From Variovorax gracilis (GTDB lineage Bacteria; Pseudomonadota; Gammaproteobacteria; Burkholderiales; Burkholderiaceae_C), in assembly GCF_030317115.1 (NCBI RefSeq), contig NZ_JASZYF010000012.1, positions 1 through 64,000 of the forward strand: a DNA stretch of 64,000 bases, written 5' to 3'. Position 1 is the first letter of the stretch; every line of letters starts with the position of its first letter. Below are positions 1-8,218 of this stretch, in pieces. A program made the position numbers and the translations under genes. The notes under the pieces are model-generated. The model made no database searches. It was not told where the DNA came from and saw only the letters and a list, made by a program, of their open reading frames with translations.

Positions 1-481
1 ACGTGTGCAGGGCTTCGCCATCGGTGGCGGCAACGTGCTGTGCACCATCTGCGACCTGACCATCGCCTCCGAGAAGGCCGTCTTCGGCCAGGTCGGCCCG
101 AAGATGGGCTCGGTCGATCCGGGCTACGGCACCGCCTTCCTCGCACGCGTCGTCGGCGAGAAGAAGGCCCGCGAGATCTGGTATCTCAACAAGCGCTACT
201 CGGGCCAGGAGGCCGTCGCCATGGGCCTGGCCAACATCTGTGTGCCGCCCGAGAAGCTCGACGAGACCGTGCAGGAGTGGGCCGAGACCATCTGCGAGCG
301 CAGCCCCACCGCCATCGCGATCGCCAAGCGCAGCTTCAACATGGACACGGCACACCAGAGCGGCATCGCCGGCATGGGCATGTACGCGCTGAAGCTGTAC
401 TACGACACCGAAGAGTCGCGCGAGGGCGTCAACGCCCTGAAGGAAAAGCGCAAGCCCGACTTCCGCAAGTACGCCAGATAA
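1..481 (+). CDS. badI: 2-ketocyclohexanecarboxyl-CoA hydrolase BadI (5' end outside the window)
   Basis: This is the C-terminal ~159 residues of a crotonase-fold enzyme; the reading frame is already open at the left edge, so the start lies outside. The protein closely matches my recollection of Rhodopseudomonas BadI, which hydrolytically opens the ring of 2-ketocyclohexanecarboxyl-CoA to give pimelyl-CoA. Visible landmarks are the GFAIGGGN oxyanion-hole segment at the beginning, FGQVGPKMGSVDPGYG, the RSFNMDTAHQ segment and the C-terminal EKRKPDFRKYAR tail. The full family length is about 260 residues, so roughly 100 are missing. BadI is related to MenB, but the next genes (acyl-CoA and glutaryl-CoA dehydrogenases, ETF-QO) favour ring degradation over menaquinone synthesis. 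The upstream badH/badK/ali genes would be expected to the left of the window. Confidence 0.88.
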   Translation, partial: RVQGFAIGGGNVLCTICDLTIASEKAVFGQVGPKMGSVDPGYGTAFLARVVGEKKAREIWYLNKRYSGQEAVAMGLANICVPPEKLDETVQEWAETICERSPTAIAIAKRSFNMDTAHQSGIAGMGMYALKLYYDTEESREGVNALKEKRKPDFRKYAR

Positions 482-517
482 CCCGAGCGCCCAATGGACA
501 ACGACCAGGAGACAGCC

Positions 518-1540
518 ATGACTTCGACATCGACTTCCCACTTCAAGCAGCGCCGTTTGCTTGCAGCCTGCGCAGCGGCGCTTCTGGCCGGAGCGAGCCT
601 GCCCGCGGTGAGCCAGACGGCCTGGCCCACCAAGCCCATCCGGCTGGTGGTCGGGTTCGCCCCTGGCGGTGGCACCGACGTCATGGCTCGCGCCCTGGCG
701 CAGGCGCTCACCGAATCGTTGGGTCAGCCCGTCATCGTCGACAACAAGCCCGGTGCCAGCGGCAACATGAGCGCCGCCGAAGTGGGCCGAGCCGCTGCGG
801 ACGGCTACACCATCCTGGTTGCGCCGACCTCGGTCGAGACGGCCAACCCCTACCTGTTCAAGTCCAATGTGCTGCCCTCGCGCGACCTGACGCCAGTCAT
901 GGGCATTGGCCGCATGCAGATGTACGTCGTGGCCAAGCCCACGATCGAGGCCAAGAACATCAAGGACCTCGTCGCGCTCGCCAAGACCCAGCCAGGCAAG
1001 CTCAACTACGCATCGTCAGGCACCGGTACACCGCCCCACCTGGCCGGTGAACTGTTCAAGCAGAGCACGGGCACTTACATCACGCACGTGCCCTATCGCG
1101 GGTCCGCGCCCGCCCTGCAGGACGTGATGGCCGGACAGGCCGACTTCGCCTTCGATCCGGGCATCGCCTTTCCGCACATCAAGGCCGGCAAGGTCAAGCT
1201 GTTGGGCGTGGCGAGCGACCGCAAGTCGCCCTTCTTCCCCGACGCGCCCACCTACGCCGACCTCGGCATCAAGAACGCCAGCCTGGACATCTGGTTCGGC
1301 GTCTGGGCGCCGAACAACCTGCCCGCCGACGTTACGGAGCGCCTGTCGCGCGAACTGACCAAGGCCTTGGCGGCCCCGGCGCTCAAGGAGCGCTTCAACA
1401 GCCTCGGCGCCGAGCCGGCGCCGCTGGCGCAACCCGAGTTCCGCAAGCTGTTGGCCGAGGAGGACAAGACGCCTGTCGACCCTCATCAAGGACCGCAAGA
1501 TCGTTCTCGAGTGACCGAGCAGCACATCGACGCAAAGTGA
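518..1540 (+). CDS. Bug-family tripartite tricarboxylate transporter solute-binding protein, C-terminus frameshifted
   Basis: A periplasmic binding protein of the Bug/TctC family. The start at 518 is preferred over 494 because an AGGAG stands just before it and a signal peptide follows (basic RR, alanine-rich core, cleavage near VSQTA). Family motifs are WPTKPIRLVVGFAPGGGTD, the DNKPGASGN segment and the THVPYRGSAPALQD segment. The C-terminus looks damaged. Up to residue ~317 it follows the family (FRKLLAEEDKT), then it runs into an odd tail ending at 1540. Removing one C at 1472-1473 restores LSTLIKDRKIVLE and a stop at 1512-1514, giving the usual ~331 residues. It lies 12 bases from badI and probably captures a ring acid or dicarboxylate, but no TctA/TctB membrane genes are present in the window. 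Confidence 0.85.
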   Translation: MTSTSTSHFKQRRLLAACAAALLAGASLPAVSQTAWPTKPIRLVVGFAPGGGTDVMARALAQALTESLGQPVIVDNKPGASGNMSAAEVGRAAADGYTILVAPTSVETANPYLFKSNVLPSRDLTPVMGIGRMQMYVVAKPTIEAKNIKDLVALAKTQPGKLNYASSGTGTPPHLAGELFKQSTGTYITHVPYRGSAPALQDVMAGQADFAFDPGIAFPHIKAGKVKLLGVASDRKSPFFPDAPTYADLGIKNASLDIWFGVWAPNNLPADVTERLSRELTKALAAPALKERFNSLGAEPAPLAQPEFRKLLAEEDKTPVDPHQGPQDRSRVTEQHIDAK

Positions 1541-2708
1541 GCACACCCATGGCCTTCGACACCGAATCGTTCGACATCCTGCTGTCCACCGTGCAGCGCT
1601 TCGTGCGCGAGCGGCTGGTGCCCGCCGAGAACCACCTGGAGGAGCACGACGAAGTCCCGCCGGAACTGGTCGACGCCATGAAGGACATGGGCCTGTTCGG
1701 CCTGACCGTGCCGGAGGAGTTCGGCGGGATCGGCCTGTCGGTCAGCCAGGAGGTGCAGGTCAACTTCGAGTTGGGCCGCACCGCGCCGGCCTTCCGCTCG
1801 GTGTTCGGCACCAACATCGGCATCGGCTCGCAGGGCATCCTGATGGACGGCACGCCCGACCAGAAGGCGGACTACCTGCCGCGCGTTGCCAGTGGCGAAT
1901 TGGTCATGTCGTTCGCGCTCACCGAGCCCGATGCCGGCTCGGACGCCGCCTCGCTGAAGACCAAGGCCGATCTCGACGGCGACCACTACGTGCTCAACGG
2001 CACCAAGCGCTTCATCACCAACGCTCCGCGCGCCGGCGCCTTCACGCTGATGGCGCGCACCGGCGGTCCGGGCGCCTCCGGCATCTCGGCCTTCATCGTC
2101 CCCGCCGACCTGTCCGGCATCAAGCTTGGCAAGAAGGACAAGAAGATGGGCCAGCGCGGCACGATGACCTGCGACGTCATCCTGGAGAACGTGCGCGTTC
2201 CGGCGGCCAACATCATCGGCGGCGTCCCTGGCCAAGGCTTCAAGACGCGATGAAGGTGCTCGACCGCGGGCGCCTGAACATCTCGGCGGTGGCCTGTGGC
2301 ATCGCGCAGCGCGTGCTCGACGAATCGGCCCGATACGCACGCGAACGCAAGCAGTTCGGCAAGCGCCTGGGCGAGTTCCAGCTCATCCAGGCCATGCTGG
2401 CGGACTGCCAGGCCGAGTTGCTCGCCGGGTGGGCCCTGGTGCGCGAGGTGGCCGAGCGCTTCGACCGCAAGCCACCGCAGGTGTCCGACCCCGACGTCTC
2501 GATGCGCGTGTCGTGCGCCAAGCTGTTCTGCACTGAAATGGCTGGCCGGGTGGCTGACCGCGGCGTGCAGGTCCACGGCGGCGCCGGCTACATCAACGAG
2601 TACCCGGTGGAGCGCTTCTACCGCGACGTGCGGCTTCTGCGCCTCTACGAAGGCACCACGCAAATCCAGCAAATCATCGTCGGCCGCGAGCTGATGAACC
2701 AGCACTAG
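1537..2708 (+). pseudogene. Acyl-CoA dehydrogenase interrupted by a single-base deletion
   Basis: Two adjacent frames (1537-2253 and 2250-2708) together encode one complete FAD acyl-CoA dehydrogenase of about 390 residues. The first frame holds the N-terminal and beta domains (FALTEPDAGSDAA, LNGTKRFITN). The second starts inside the C-terminal helical domain and carries the catalytic-base segment LYEGTTQIQQ and the family motif ARERKQFGKRLGEFQ. The break falls at GQGFKT/MKVLDRGR near 2240-2247, where one G appears to be missing (acgcgatg for acggcgatg). A start at GTG 1537 or ATG 1549 is possible. In this context it could be an AliB-type cyclohexanecarboxyl-CoA dehydrogenase or a pimeloyl-CoA dehydrogenase; the sequence does not decide. 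With a second indel 770 bases upstream, a sequencing error is as likely as true inactivation. Confidence 0.8.
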
Positions 2709-2717
2709 GAGACAGAC

Positions 2718-3908
2718 ATGGCCAAGACTTCCGCGCATCCCACCTTCGCCTGGGACGACCCACTCGCTCTCGACGGGCAACTCACGCACGACGAACGCGC
2801 GATCCGCGATGCGGCGTACGCTTACTGCCAGGAGCAGCTGCTGCCGCGCGTGCAGGACGCGTTCCGCCAGGAAAAGACGGATCCCGCGATCTTTCGCGAG
2901 ATGGGCGAGCTCGGCCTGCTCGGGCCGACGATTCCCGAGGCTTATGGCGGCACCGGGCTGAACTATGTCGCCTACGGACTGATCGCGCGCGAAGTCGAGC
3001 GCGTGGACTCGGGCTACCGTTCGATGATGAGCGTGCAGTCTTCGCTGGTGATGGTCCCGATCAACGAATTCGGCAACGAGGCCACGAAGCAGAAGTACTT
3101 GCCCAAGCTCGCCTCGGGCGAATGGATTGGCTGCTTCGGGCTGACCGAACCGAACCACGGCTCGGACCCGGGCAGCATGATCACCCGGGCGAAGAAGGTG
3201 CCGGGCGGCTACAGCCTCAGCGGCAGCAAGATGTGGATCAGCAACAGCCCGATCGCCGATGTGTTCGTCGTCTGGGCCAAGGACGACGAAGGCGCGATCC
3301 GCGGCTTCGTGCTCGACAAGGGCGCCAAGGGCCTGTCGGCACCGGCCATCCACGGCAAGGTCGGGCTGCGCGCCAGCATCACCGGCGAGATCGTGATGGA
3401 CGAGGTGTTCTGCCCCGAGGAGAACGCCTTCCCTGACGTGCGCGGTCTGAAGGGCCCGTTCACCTGCCTCAACAGCGCGCGCTTCGGCATTGCCTGGGGT
3501 GCCCTGGGGGCGGCCGAAGACTGCTACCAGCGTGCCCGCCAGTACGTGCTGGACCGCAAGCAATTCGGTCGTCCGCTCGCGGCGAACCAGCTGATCCAGA
3601 AGAAGCTGGCCGACATGCTGACCGACATCTCGCTTGGCCTGCAGGGCTGCCTGCGCCTGGGCCGCATGAAGGACGAGGGCACGGCCGCCGTGGAGATCAC
3701 CTCGATCATGAAGCGCAACAGCTGCGGCAAGGCGCTGGACATCGCCCGCGTCGCACGCGACATGCTCGGCGGCAACGGCATCAGCGACGAGTTCGGGGTG
3801 GCGCGCCACTTGGTCAACCTCGAGGTGGTCAACACCTACGAGGGCACGCACGATGTGCATGCGCTGATCCTCGGCCGTGCGATCACCGGCATCGCCGCGT
3901 TCAACTGA
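2718..3908 (+). CDS. gcdH: Glutaryl-CoA dehydrogenase
   Basis: A 396-residue FAD acyl-CoA dehydrogenase, the usual length for GcdH. The enzyme oxidises and decarboxylates glutaryl-CoA to crotonyl-CoA and passes electrons to ETF. Visible features are the flavin-binding segment [15 protein letters not shown], the substrate-pocket region [16 protein letters not shown], the motif [12 protein letters not shown] and the catalytic glutamate at about residue 375 in [17 protein letters not shown], typical of glutaryl-CoA dehydrogenases. It starts 9 bases after the preceding acyl-CoA dehydrogenase with a GGAGACAGAC leader. Beta-oxidation of pimelyl-CoA from the BadI step yields glutaryl-CoA, so this gene continues the same pathway. 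It could also serve lysine or benzoate catabolism. Confidence 0.9.
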   Translation: MAKTSAHPTFAWDDPLALDGQLTHDERAIRDAAYAYCQEQLLPRVQDAFRQEKTDPAIFREMGELGLLGPTIPEAYGGTGLNYVAYGLIAREVERVDSGYRSMMSVQSSLVMVPINEFGNEATKQKYLPKLASGEWIGCFGLTEPNHGSDPGSMITRAKKVPGGYSLSGSKMWISNSPIADVFVVWAKDDEGAIRGFVLDKGAKGLSAPAIHGKVGLRASITGEIVMDEVFCPEENAFPDVRGLKGPFTCLNSARFGIAWGALGAAEDCYQRARQYVLDRKQFGRPLAANQLIQKKLADMLTDISLGLQGCLRLGRMKDEGTAAVEITSIMKRNSCGKALDIARVARDMLGGNGISDEFGVARHLVNLEVVNTYEGTHDVHALILGRAITGIAAFN

Positions 3909-3956
3909 AGGCGCGGCCACCGCCTCGTTTCTCCCCTTTTGATGGGAATGCACATC

Positions 3957-5924
3957 ATGCAGATCGATCCTTCCACTTCCCCCGGCGTTGTCTGGCGCCC
4001 CGACACGGCGATGGTCGAAGAGGCCAACCTGACCCGCTTCATGCGTGCGCTGGGCGTCGACAGCTTCGAGGCGCTCAATGAGCGCGCGAGCATGGACCCG
4101 AGCTGGTTTCACGACGAGCTGATCCGCTTCCTCGACTACCGATTCGAACGTCCGTACGAGCGGGTGCTGGACGTGGGCGACGGGCTGCCCTTCGCGCACT
4201 GGTGCGTGGGCGGCGTGACGAACGTGGTGCTCAACTGCCTCGACCGGCGGCGCGGCACCGAGCACTACGGACAGCCGGCGCTGGTGTGGGAAGGCGAAGA
4301 CGGTGCAGTGAGCACCTGGACCTTCGCCGATCTGGACCGCGAGACCTGCCGCCTCGCCTGGGGCCTGCGCGGTCTCGGTATCGGACGCGGTGACGTCGTC
4401 GGCATGTACCTGCCCAACCTCCCGCATGCTGCCGCCGCGATGCTGGCCGTCGCAAAGATCGGCGCCATCGTGCTGCCGATGTTCTCTGGCTTTGGTGCGG
4501 ACGCAATCACCCAACGCCTGAACGATGGCCGGGCGGTGGCTGTCATCACCGTCGACGGCTCCGCGCGTCGTGGCAAGCCGGTCGGGGCGAAGAGCGTCGT
4601 CGATGTCGCCCTGGCGCACTGCCCGGGCGTGCGTCACGTCGTCGTCCTGCGCCATCTCGCGGCTCCGCACGACTGGACGCAGGGGCGCGATCACTGGTGG
4701 GACGAGCTCACCGCAGGCGCGCCCGAGGGTGTGGCCGACGTGGCGACGGAAGCCATGCCGGCCGACGATCCCTTCCTGCTGATGTTCACCTCGGGCACCA
4801 GCGGCAAGCCAAAGGGCGTCGTGCATTCGCACTGCGGCTTTCCGATCAAGACGGCGCTGGACCTTTCGATCTGCATGGACCTCAAGGCCGGGGACCGCTT
4901 CCTCTGGATGTCGGACATGGGCTGGCTCGTCGGGCCGATGCTCGTGTTCGGCGGCCTGCTCGTCGGCGCCACGGTCGTGCTGGCCGAAGGGGCGCCCAAC
5001 TATCCACAGCCCGACCGCCTCTGGCGGCTGGTCGAATGCCATCGCGTCACCTACCTGGGCCTGGCGCCCACGATCGCGCGCCTGTCGATGTCGCTGCCGG
5101 ACGCCGCGCTGGCCGAGCGCGACCTCAGCTCGCTGCGCGTGATGATTTCCACCGGCGAACCCTGGACGCCCGAAGCCTGGCACTGGACCTTCGAGCGGGT
5201 AGGACAGCGTCGCGTGCCGCTGCTCAACTTCTCGGGTGGCACGGAGATGGGCGGCATCCTGACCGGCACCGTGATCCATCCGCTCAAGCCCTGTGCCTTT
5301 GCGGGTGCCGTGCCGGGCACCGGCGCCGACGTGGTCGACGCCAGCAATGGCGCTTCCGTCGGCGTGGGAGTCACCGGCGAACTGGTGATGCGCACGCCGA
5401 CCATCGGCCTTACGCGCGGGCTGTGGCACGACCGCGAGCGCTACCTCGAGAGCTACTGGTCGCGCCTGCCGGATCTGTGGGTGCACGGCGACTTCGCAAG
5501 TCGTGACGCCGATGGCATGTGGTACGTGCACGGGCGCTCGGACGACACGCTCAAGATCGCCGGCAAACGCACCGGGCCCGCTGAAATCGAGGCACTGCTG
5601 ATGGGCACGGGGCTGCTGGAGGACGCGGTCACCATCGGTGTTCCCGACCTCATCAAGGGCACGGCCGTGGTCTGCCTGTGCGTCGCACGGCCTGATACCG
5701 ACCGCGAGAAGGCGATCAAGGTCCTGTCGACCGCGGTGACGGCGGGCCTGGGCGGCGCCTTCAAGCCAGCCGACATCGTGTTCGTTGCCGACCTGCCGCG
5801 CACCCGCAACATGAAGCTCATGCGGCGTGTCGTTCGGTCGGCCTGGCTGGGCGAGGACGCGGGGGATCTGAGCACCTTGGTCAACCCGGAAGCTGTGCAG
5901 GCGATCCGCGCTGCCCGGCGCTGA
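3957..5924 (+). CDS. AMP-forming acyl-CoA synthetase (ANL superfamily, acetyl-CoA synthetase-like)
   Basis: About 655 residues of an ANL-superfamily acid:CoA ligase, similar in size to acetyl/propionyl-CoA synthetases. In-frame starts are at 3942, 3948 and 3957; I chose 3957. The N-terminal cap is of the acetyl-CoA synthetase type (SWFHDELIRFLDYRF). The phosphate-binding loop is FTSGTSGKPKGVVHSH near residue 275, the adenylate motif is GGTEMGG, and the hinge/A8 motif is GRSDDTLKIAGKRTGPAEIE. The catalytic lysine region is RTRNMKLMRR near residue 615. It activates a carboxylic acid to its CoA thioester. Given its neighbours, the substrate may be a cyclic or dicarboxylic acid feeding the BadI pathway, but the substrate is not readable from sequence and AliA proteins are normally shorter. 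Confidence 0.85.
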   Translation: MQIDPSTSPGVVWRPDTAMVEEANLTRFMRALGVDSFEALNERASMDPSWFHDELIRFLDYRFERPYERVLDVGDGLPFAHWCVGGVTNVVLNCLDRRRGTEHYGQPALVWEGEDGAVSTWTFADLDRETCRLAWGLRGLGIGRGDVVGMYLPNLPHAAAAMLAVAKIGAIVLPMFSGFGADAITQRLNDGRAVAVITVDGSARRGKPVGAKSVVDVALAHCPGVRHVVVLRHLAAPHDWTQGRDHWWDELTAGAPEGVADVATEAMPADDPFLLMFTSGTSGKPKGVVHSHCGFPIKTALDLSICMDLKAGDRFLWMSDMGWLVGPMLVFGGLLVGATVVLAEGAPNYPQPDRLWRLVECHRVTYLGLAPTIARLSMSLPDAALAERDLSSLRVMISTGEPWTPEAWHWTFERVGQRRVPLLNFSGGTEMGGILTGTVIHPLKPCAFAGAVPGTGADVVDASNGASVGVGVTGELVMRTPTIGLTRGLWHDRERYLESYWSRLPDLWVHGDFASRDADGMWYVHGRSDDTLKIAGKRTGPAEIEALLMGTGLLEDAVTIGVPDLIKGTAVVCLCVARPDTDREKAIKVLSTAVTAGLGGAFKPADIVFVADLPRTRNMKLMRRVVRSAWLGEDAGDLSTLVNPEAVQAIRAARR

Positions 5925-5950
5925 TCTCATTGCGCGCACCGAGAGTCAAC

Positions 5951-7624
5951 ATGAAACCCCAGGACATCCTCCAGAAGTTCGGACCGCGAGACGCGATGGA
6001 CTACGACGTGGTCGTCGTCGGCGGCGGGCCCGCCGGCCTGGCCACCGCCATCCGCGTGAAGCAGCTGAATCCCGATGCGTCAGTGGTCGTGCTCGAGAAG
6101 GGCTCCGAACCGGGCGCGCACATCCTCTCCGGTGCGGTGATGGACCCGCGCGCGATCACCGAACTGCTGCCGGACTGGAAGCAGCTCGGGGCGCCGCTGC
6201 ACCAGCAGGTGACGGGCGACGACGTGCTGTTCCTCTCCGAGACCGGCGATCGCCGTGTGCCGGACTGGCTGGTGCCGCGCAACCTCCACAACGACGGCTG
6301 CTACGTGGTGCAACTCGGCCACCTCGTGAAGTGGCTGGCGCAGCACGCCGAGAGCCTGGGCGTGGAGATCTTCCCCGGCTTCCCCGCAGCAGAAGTGCTG
6401 TTCGACGCGCAAGGTGGCGTGAGGGGCGTGGCCACGGGGCACCAGGGCCTGGGCAAGGACGGCGAGCCGACCGACAGCTTCCAGCTGGGCATGGAATTGC
6501 TCGGCCGCTATACCGTCTTCGCCGAAGGCGCGCGCGGCCACCTCGGCTGCCAGTTGATCGAGCGCTACAAGTTGGCCGAGGGCAAGGATCCGCAGAGCTT
6601 CGCCCTCGGTCTCAAGGAGCTGTGGGAGATCGATCCGGATGGAGCCAAGCCCGGTCTGGTCGTCCATACCGCCGGCTGGCCCATGACCGACGAGAGCTTC
6701 GGAGGTGGCTTCCTCTACCACCTGTCGGACAACAAGGTCACGCTCGGCCTCGTGGTCGGCCTGGACTACAGGAACCCGTGGCTGAGCCCCTTCGAGGAGT
6801 TCCAGCGCTGGAAGACGCACCCCGCGGTCCGCGCCCACCTCGACGGTGGCAAACGCATCGGTTACGGGGCACGCGCCATCAACATCGGCACGCCGCAGGC
6901 CCTTCCCAAGCTCGTGTTCCCGGGCGGCGCCCTGGTGGGCTGTGATGCCGGCTTCCTCAATGCGGCGCGCATCAAGGGCAGCCATGCCGCGATCAAGAGT
7001 GGCATGCTGTGCGCCGAAGCCGTCGCTGCCGCGCTGACGGCCGGCCGCTCGCACGACGAGTTGAGCGCCTTTCCCGAAGCCTTCGAGCGAAGCTGGTTGA
7101 AGCAGGAGCTCGACCAGCAGCGCAACTTCAAGCTCTGGTTCAAGAAGGGGCCGCGCATCGGCCAGCTGATGACCGGCGTCGAGCAATGGCTGCTGCCCAA
7201 GATCGGCATCGCGAATCCGCCCTGGACGCTGCACAACACCCAGCCCGACCATGTATCGCTGCTGCCGGCCGAGCGCTGCATGCAGATCAGGTACCCGAAG
7301 CCCGATGGCAAGCTGACCTTCGACCGCCTGAGTTCGGTCTTCGTCAGCAACACCAACCATGCTGAAGACCAGCCGGCGCATTTGACGCTCAAGGACGTCG
7401 AGGTGCCGGTGAACGTGAACCTCGCCCGCTATGCCGGCCCCGAGAGCCGCTACTGCCCGGCGGGCGTCTACGAATTCGTGAGCAGCGGCGACGGCGCCGA
7501 ACGACTCCAGATCAATGCGCAGAACTGCCTGCATTGCAAGACCTGCGACATCAAGGATCCGACGCAGAACATCGTGTGGGTCGCGCCCGAAGGCGGTGGC
7601 GGCCCCAACTACACCGGCATGTGA
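5951..7624 (+). CDS. Electron transfer flavoprotein-ubiquinone oxidoreductase (ETF-QO)
   Basis: A 557-residue ETF dehydrogenase that moves electrons from reduced ETF to ubiquinone at the membrane. ATG 5951 (MKPQDILQKFG) is preferred to the TTG at 5930. The FAD-binding motif VVVVGGGPAGLATA is near residue 20. The ubiquinone/FAD region contains VVQLGHLVKWLAQHAE and GCDAGFLNAARIKGSHAAIKSG. The C-terminal [4Fe-4S] site is carried by CPAGVYEF and NCLHCKTCDIKDPTQNI, ending in the conserved GGGGPNY. It lies 26 bases after the ligase. Its presence beside two acyl-CoA dehydrogenases suggests a dedicated electron outlet for this pathway; ETF subunits themselves are not in the window. Confidence 0.93.
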   Translation: MKPQDILQKFGPRDAMDYDVVVVGGGPAGLATAIRVKQLNPDASVVVLEKGSEPGAHILSGAVMDPRAITELLPDWKQLGAPLHQQVTGDDVLFLSETGDRRVPDWLVPRNLHNDGCYVVQLGHLVKWLAQHAESLGVEIFPGFPAAEVLFDAQGGVRGVATGHQGLGKDGEPTDSFQLGMELLGRYTVFAEGARGHLGCQLIERYKLAEGKDPQSFALGLKELWEIDPDGAKPGLVVHTAGWPMTDESFGGGFLYHLSDNKVTLGLVVGLDYRNPWLSPFEEFQRWKTHPAVRAHLDGGKRIGYGARAINIGTPQALPKLVFPGGALVGCDAGFLNAARIKGSHAAIKSGMLCAEAVAAALTAGRSHDELSAFPEAFERSWLKQELDQQRNFKLWFKKGPRIGQLMTGVEQWLLPKIGIANPPWTLHNTQPDHVSLLPAERCMQIRYPKPDGKLTFDRLSSVFVSNTNHAEDQPAHLTLKDVEVPVNVNLARYAGPESRYCPAGVYEFVSSGDGAERLQINAQNCLHCKTCDIKDPTQNIVWVAPEGGGGPNYTGM

Positions 7625-7640
7625 CCAGGAGAACCGAGCC

Positions 7641-8114
7641 ATGAATGAACTGGGCGGCTACGACGTCGAGGACCTGCGTCCCGGCATGGATGCGACCTAC
7701 TCGAAGACGATCACGGAAGCCGACATCGTGCTCTTCGCCGGCGTGTCCGGGGACAACAACGCCATGCACACCAACGAGGAGTTCGCGCAGACCACACCGT
7801 TCCGCGGGCGGATTGCGCATGGCTACCTGACCGCGAGCGTGATCTCGGCCGCCGTCGCGAATCGCCTGCCCGGGCCGGGCACGGTGTATCTCGGCCAGCA
7901 GCTGAAGTTCCGTGCGCCGGTGAGGCCGGGCGACACCGTCCACGCGACGGTGAGTGTGGTGAGCATCGACGAGGCCAGGGCGCGTGCCGTGCTGGCGACC
8001 ACCTGCCGCGTGGGCGACACCGTCGTGATCGAAGGCGAAGCGTCGGTCATGACCACGTCTCTGAGGCGCCGGCTGGCCCCCCACTCGGCGCGCGAAGCGG
8101 CCGAAACAAGCTGA
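7641..8114 (+). CDS. MaoC-family (R)-specific enoyl-CoA hydratase (PhaJ-like)
   Basis: A 157-residue single hot-dog domain protein. The hydratase-2 signature is visible: an Asp in AGVSGDNNAMHTN followed by His, then FRGRIAHGYLTASVIS and the C-terminal strand LKFRAPVRPGDTV. It hydrates a trans-2-enoyl-CoA to an (R)-3-hydroxyacyl-CoA, either within beta-oxidation or feeding polyhydroxyalkanoate synthesis. The start at 7641 has an AGGAGAA ribosome-binding site and lies 16 bases after the ETF-QO stop, so it is the last gene of the operon beginning left of the window. The chain continues 20 residues past the domain in a basic tail (RRRLAPHSAREAAETS). Confidence 0.87.
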   Translation: MNELGGYDVEDLRPGMDATYSKTITEADIVLFAGVSGDNNAMHTNEEFAQTTPFRGRIAHGYLTASVISAAVANRLPGPGTVYLGQQLKFRAPVRPGDTVHATVSVVSIDEARARAVLATTCRVGDTVVIEGEASVMTTSLRRRLAPHSAREAAETS

Positions 8115-8218
8115 GAGGACGATTCTGGTGCCGATGGAGCGGCTGGTGGACCACGCCGTGAAGGTGCGGAGACGTACCGGGTGAGCGCGTCTTCCGCCAA
8201 CAGTCTCCCCTGTGCTGC

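Noticed and set aside
1-481. MenB (naphthoate synthase)
   Set aside because: The residues match BadI more closely by eye, and the flanking genes belong to acyl-CoA degradation, not menaquinone synthesis.
1986-5939. A 1317-residue minus-strand open frame
   Set aside because: It runs antisense to three well-identified genes and has the Arg/His/Ala-rich composition of a GC-driven shadow.
6080-7642. A 520-residue minus-strand frame
   Set aside because: It is the shadow of the ETF-QO gene.
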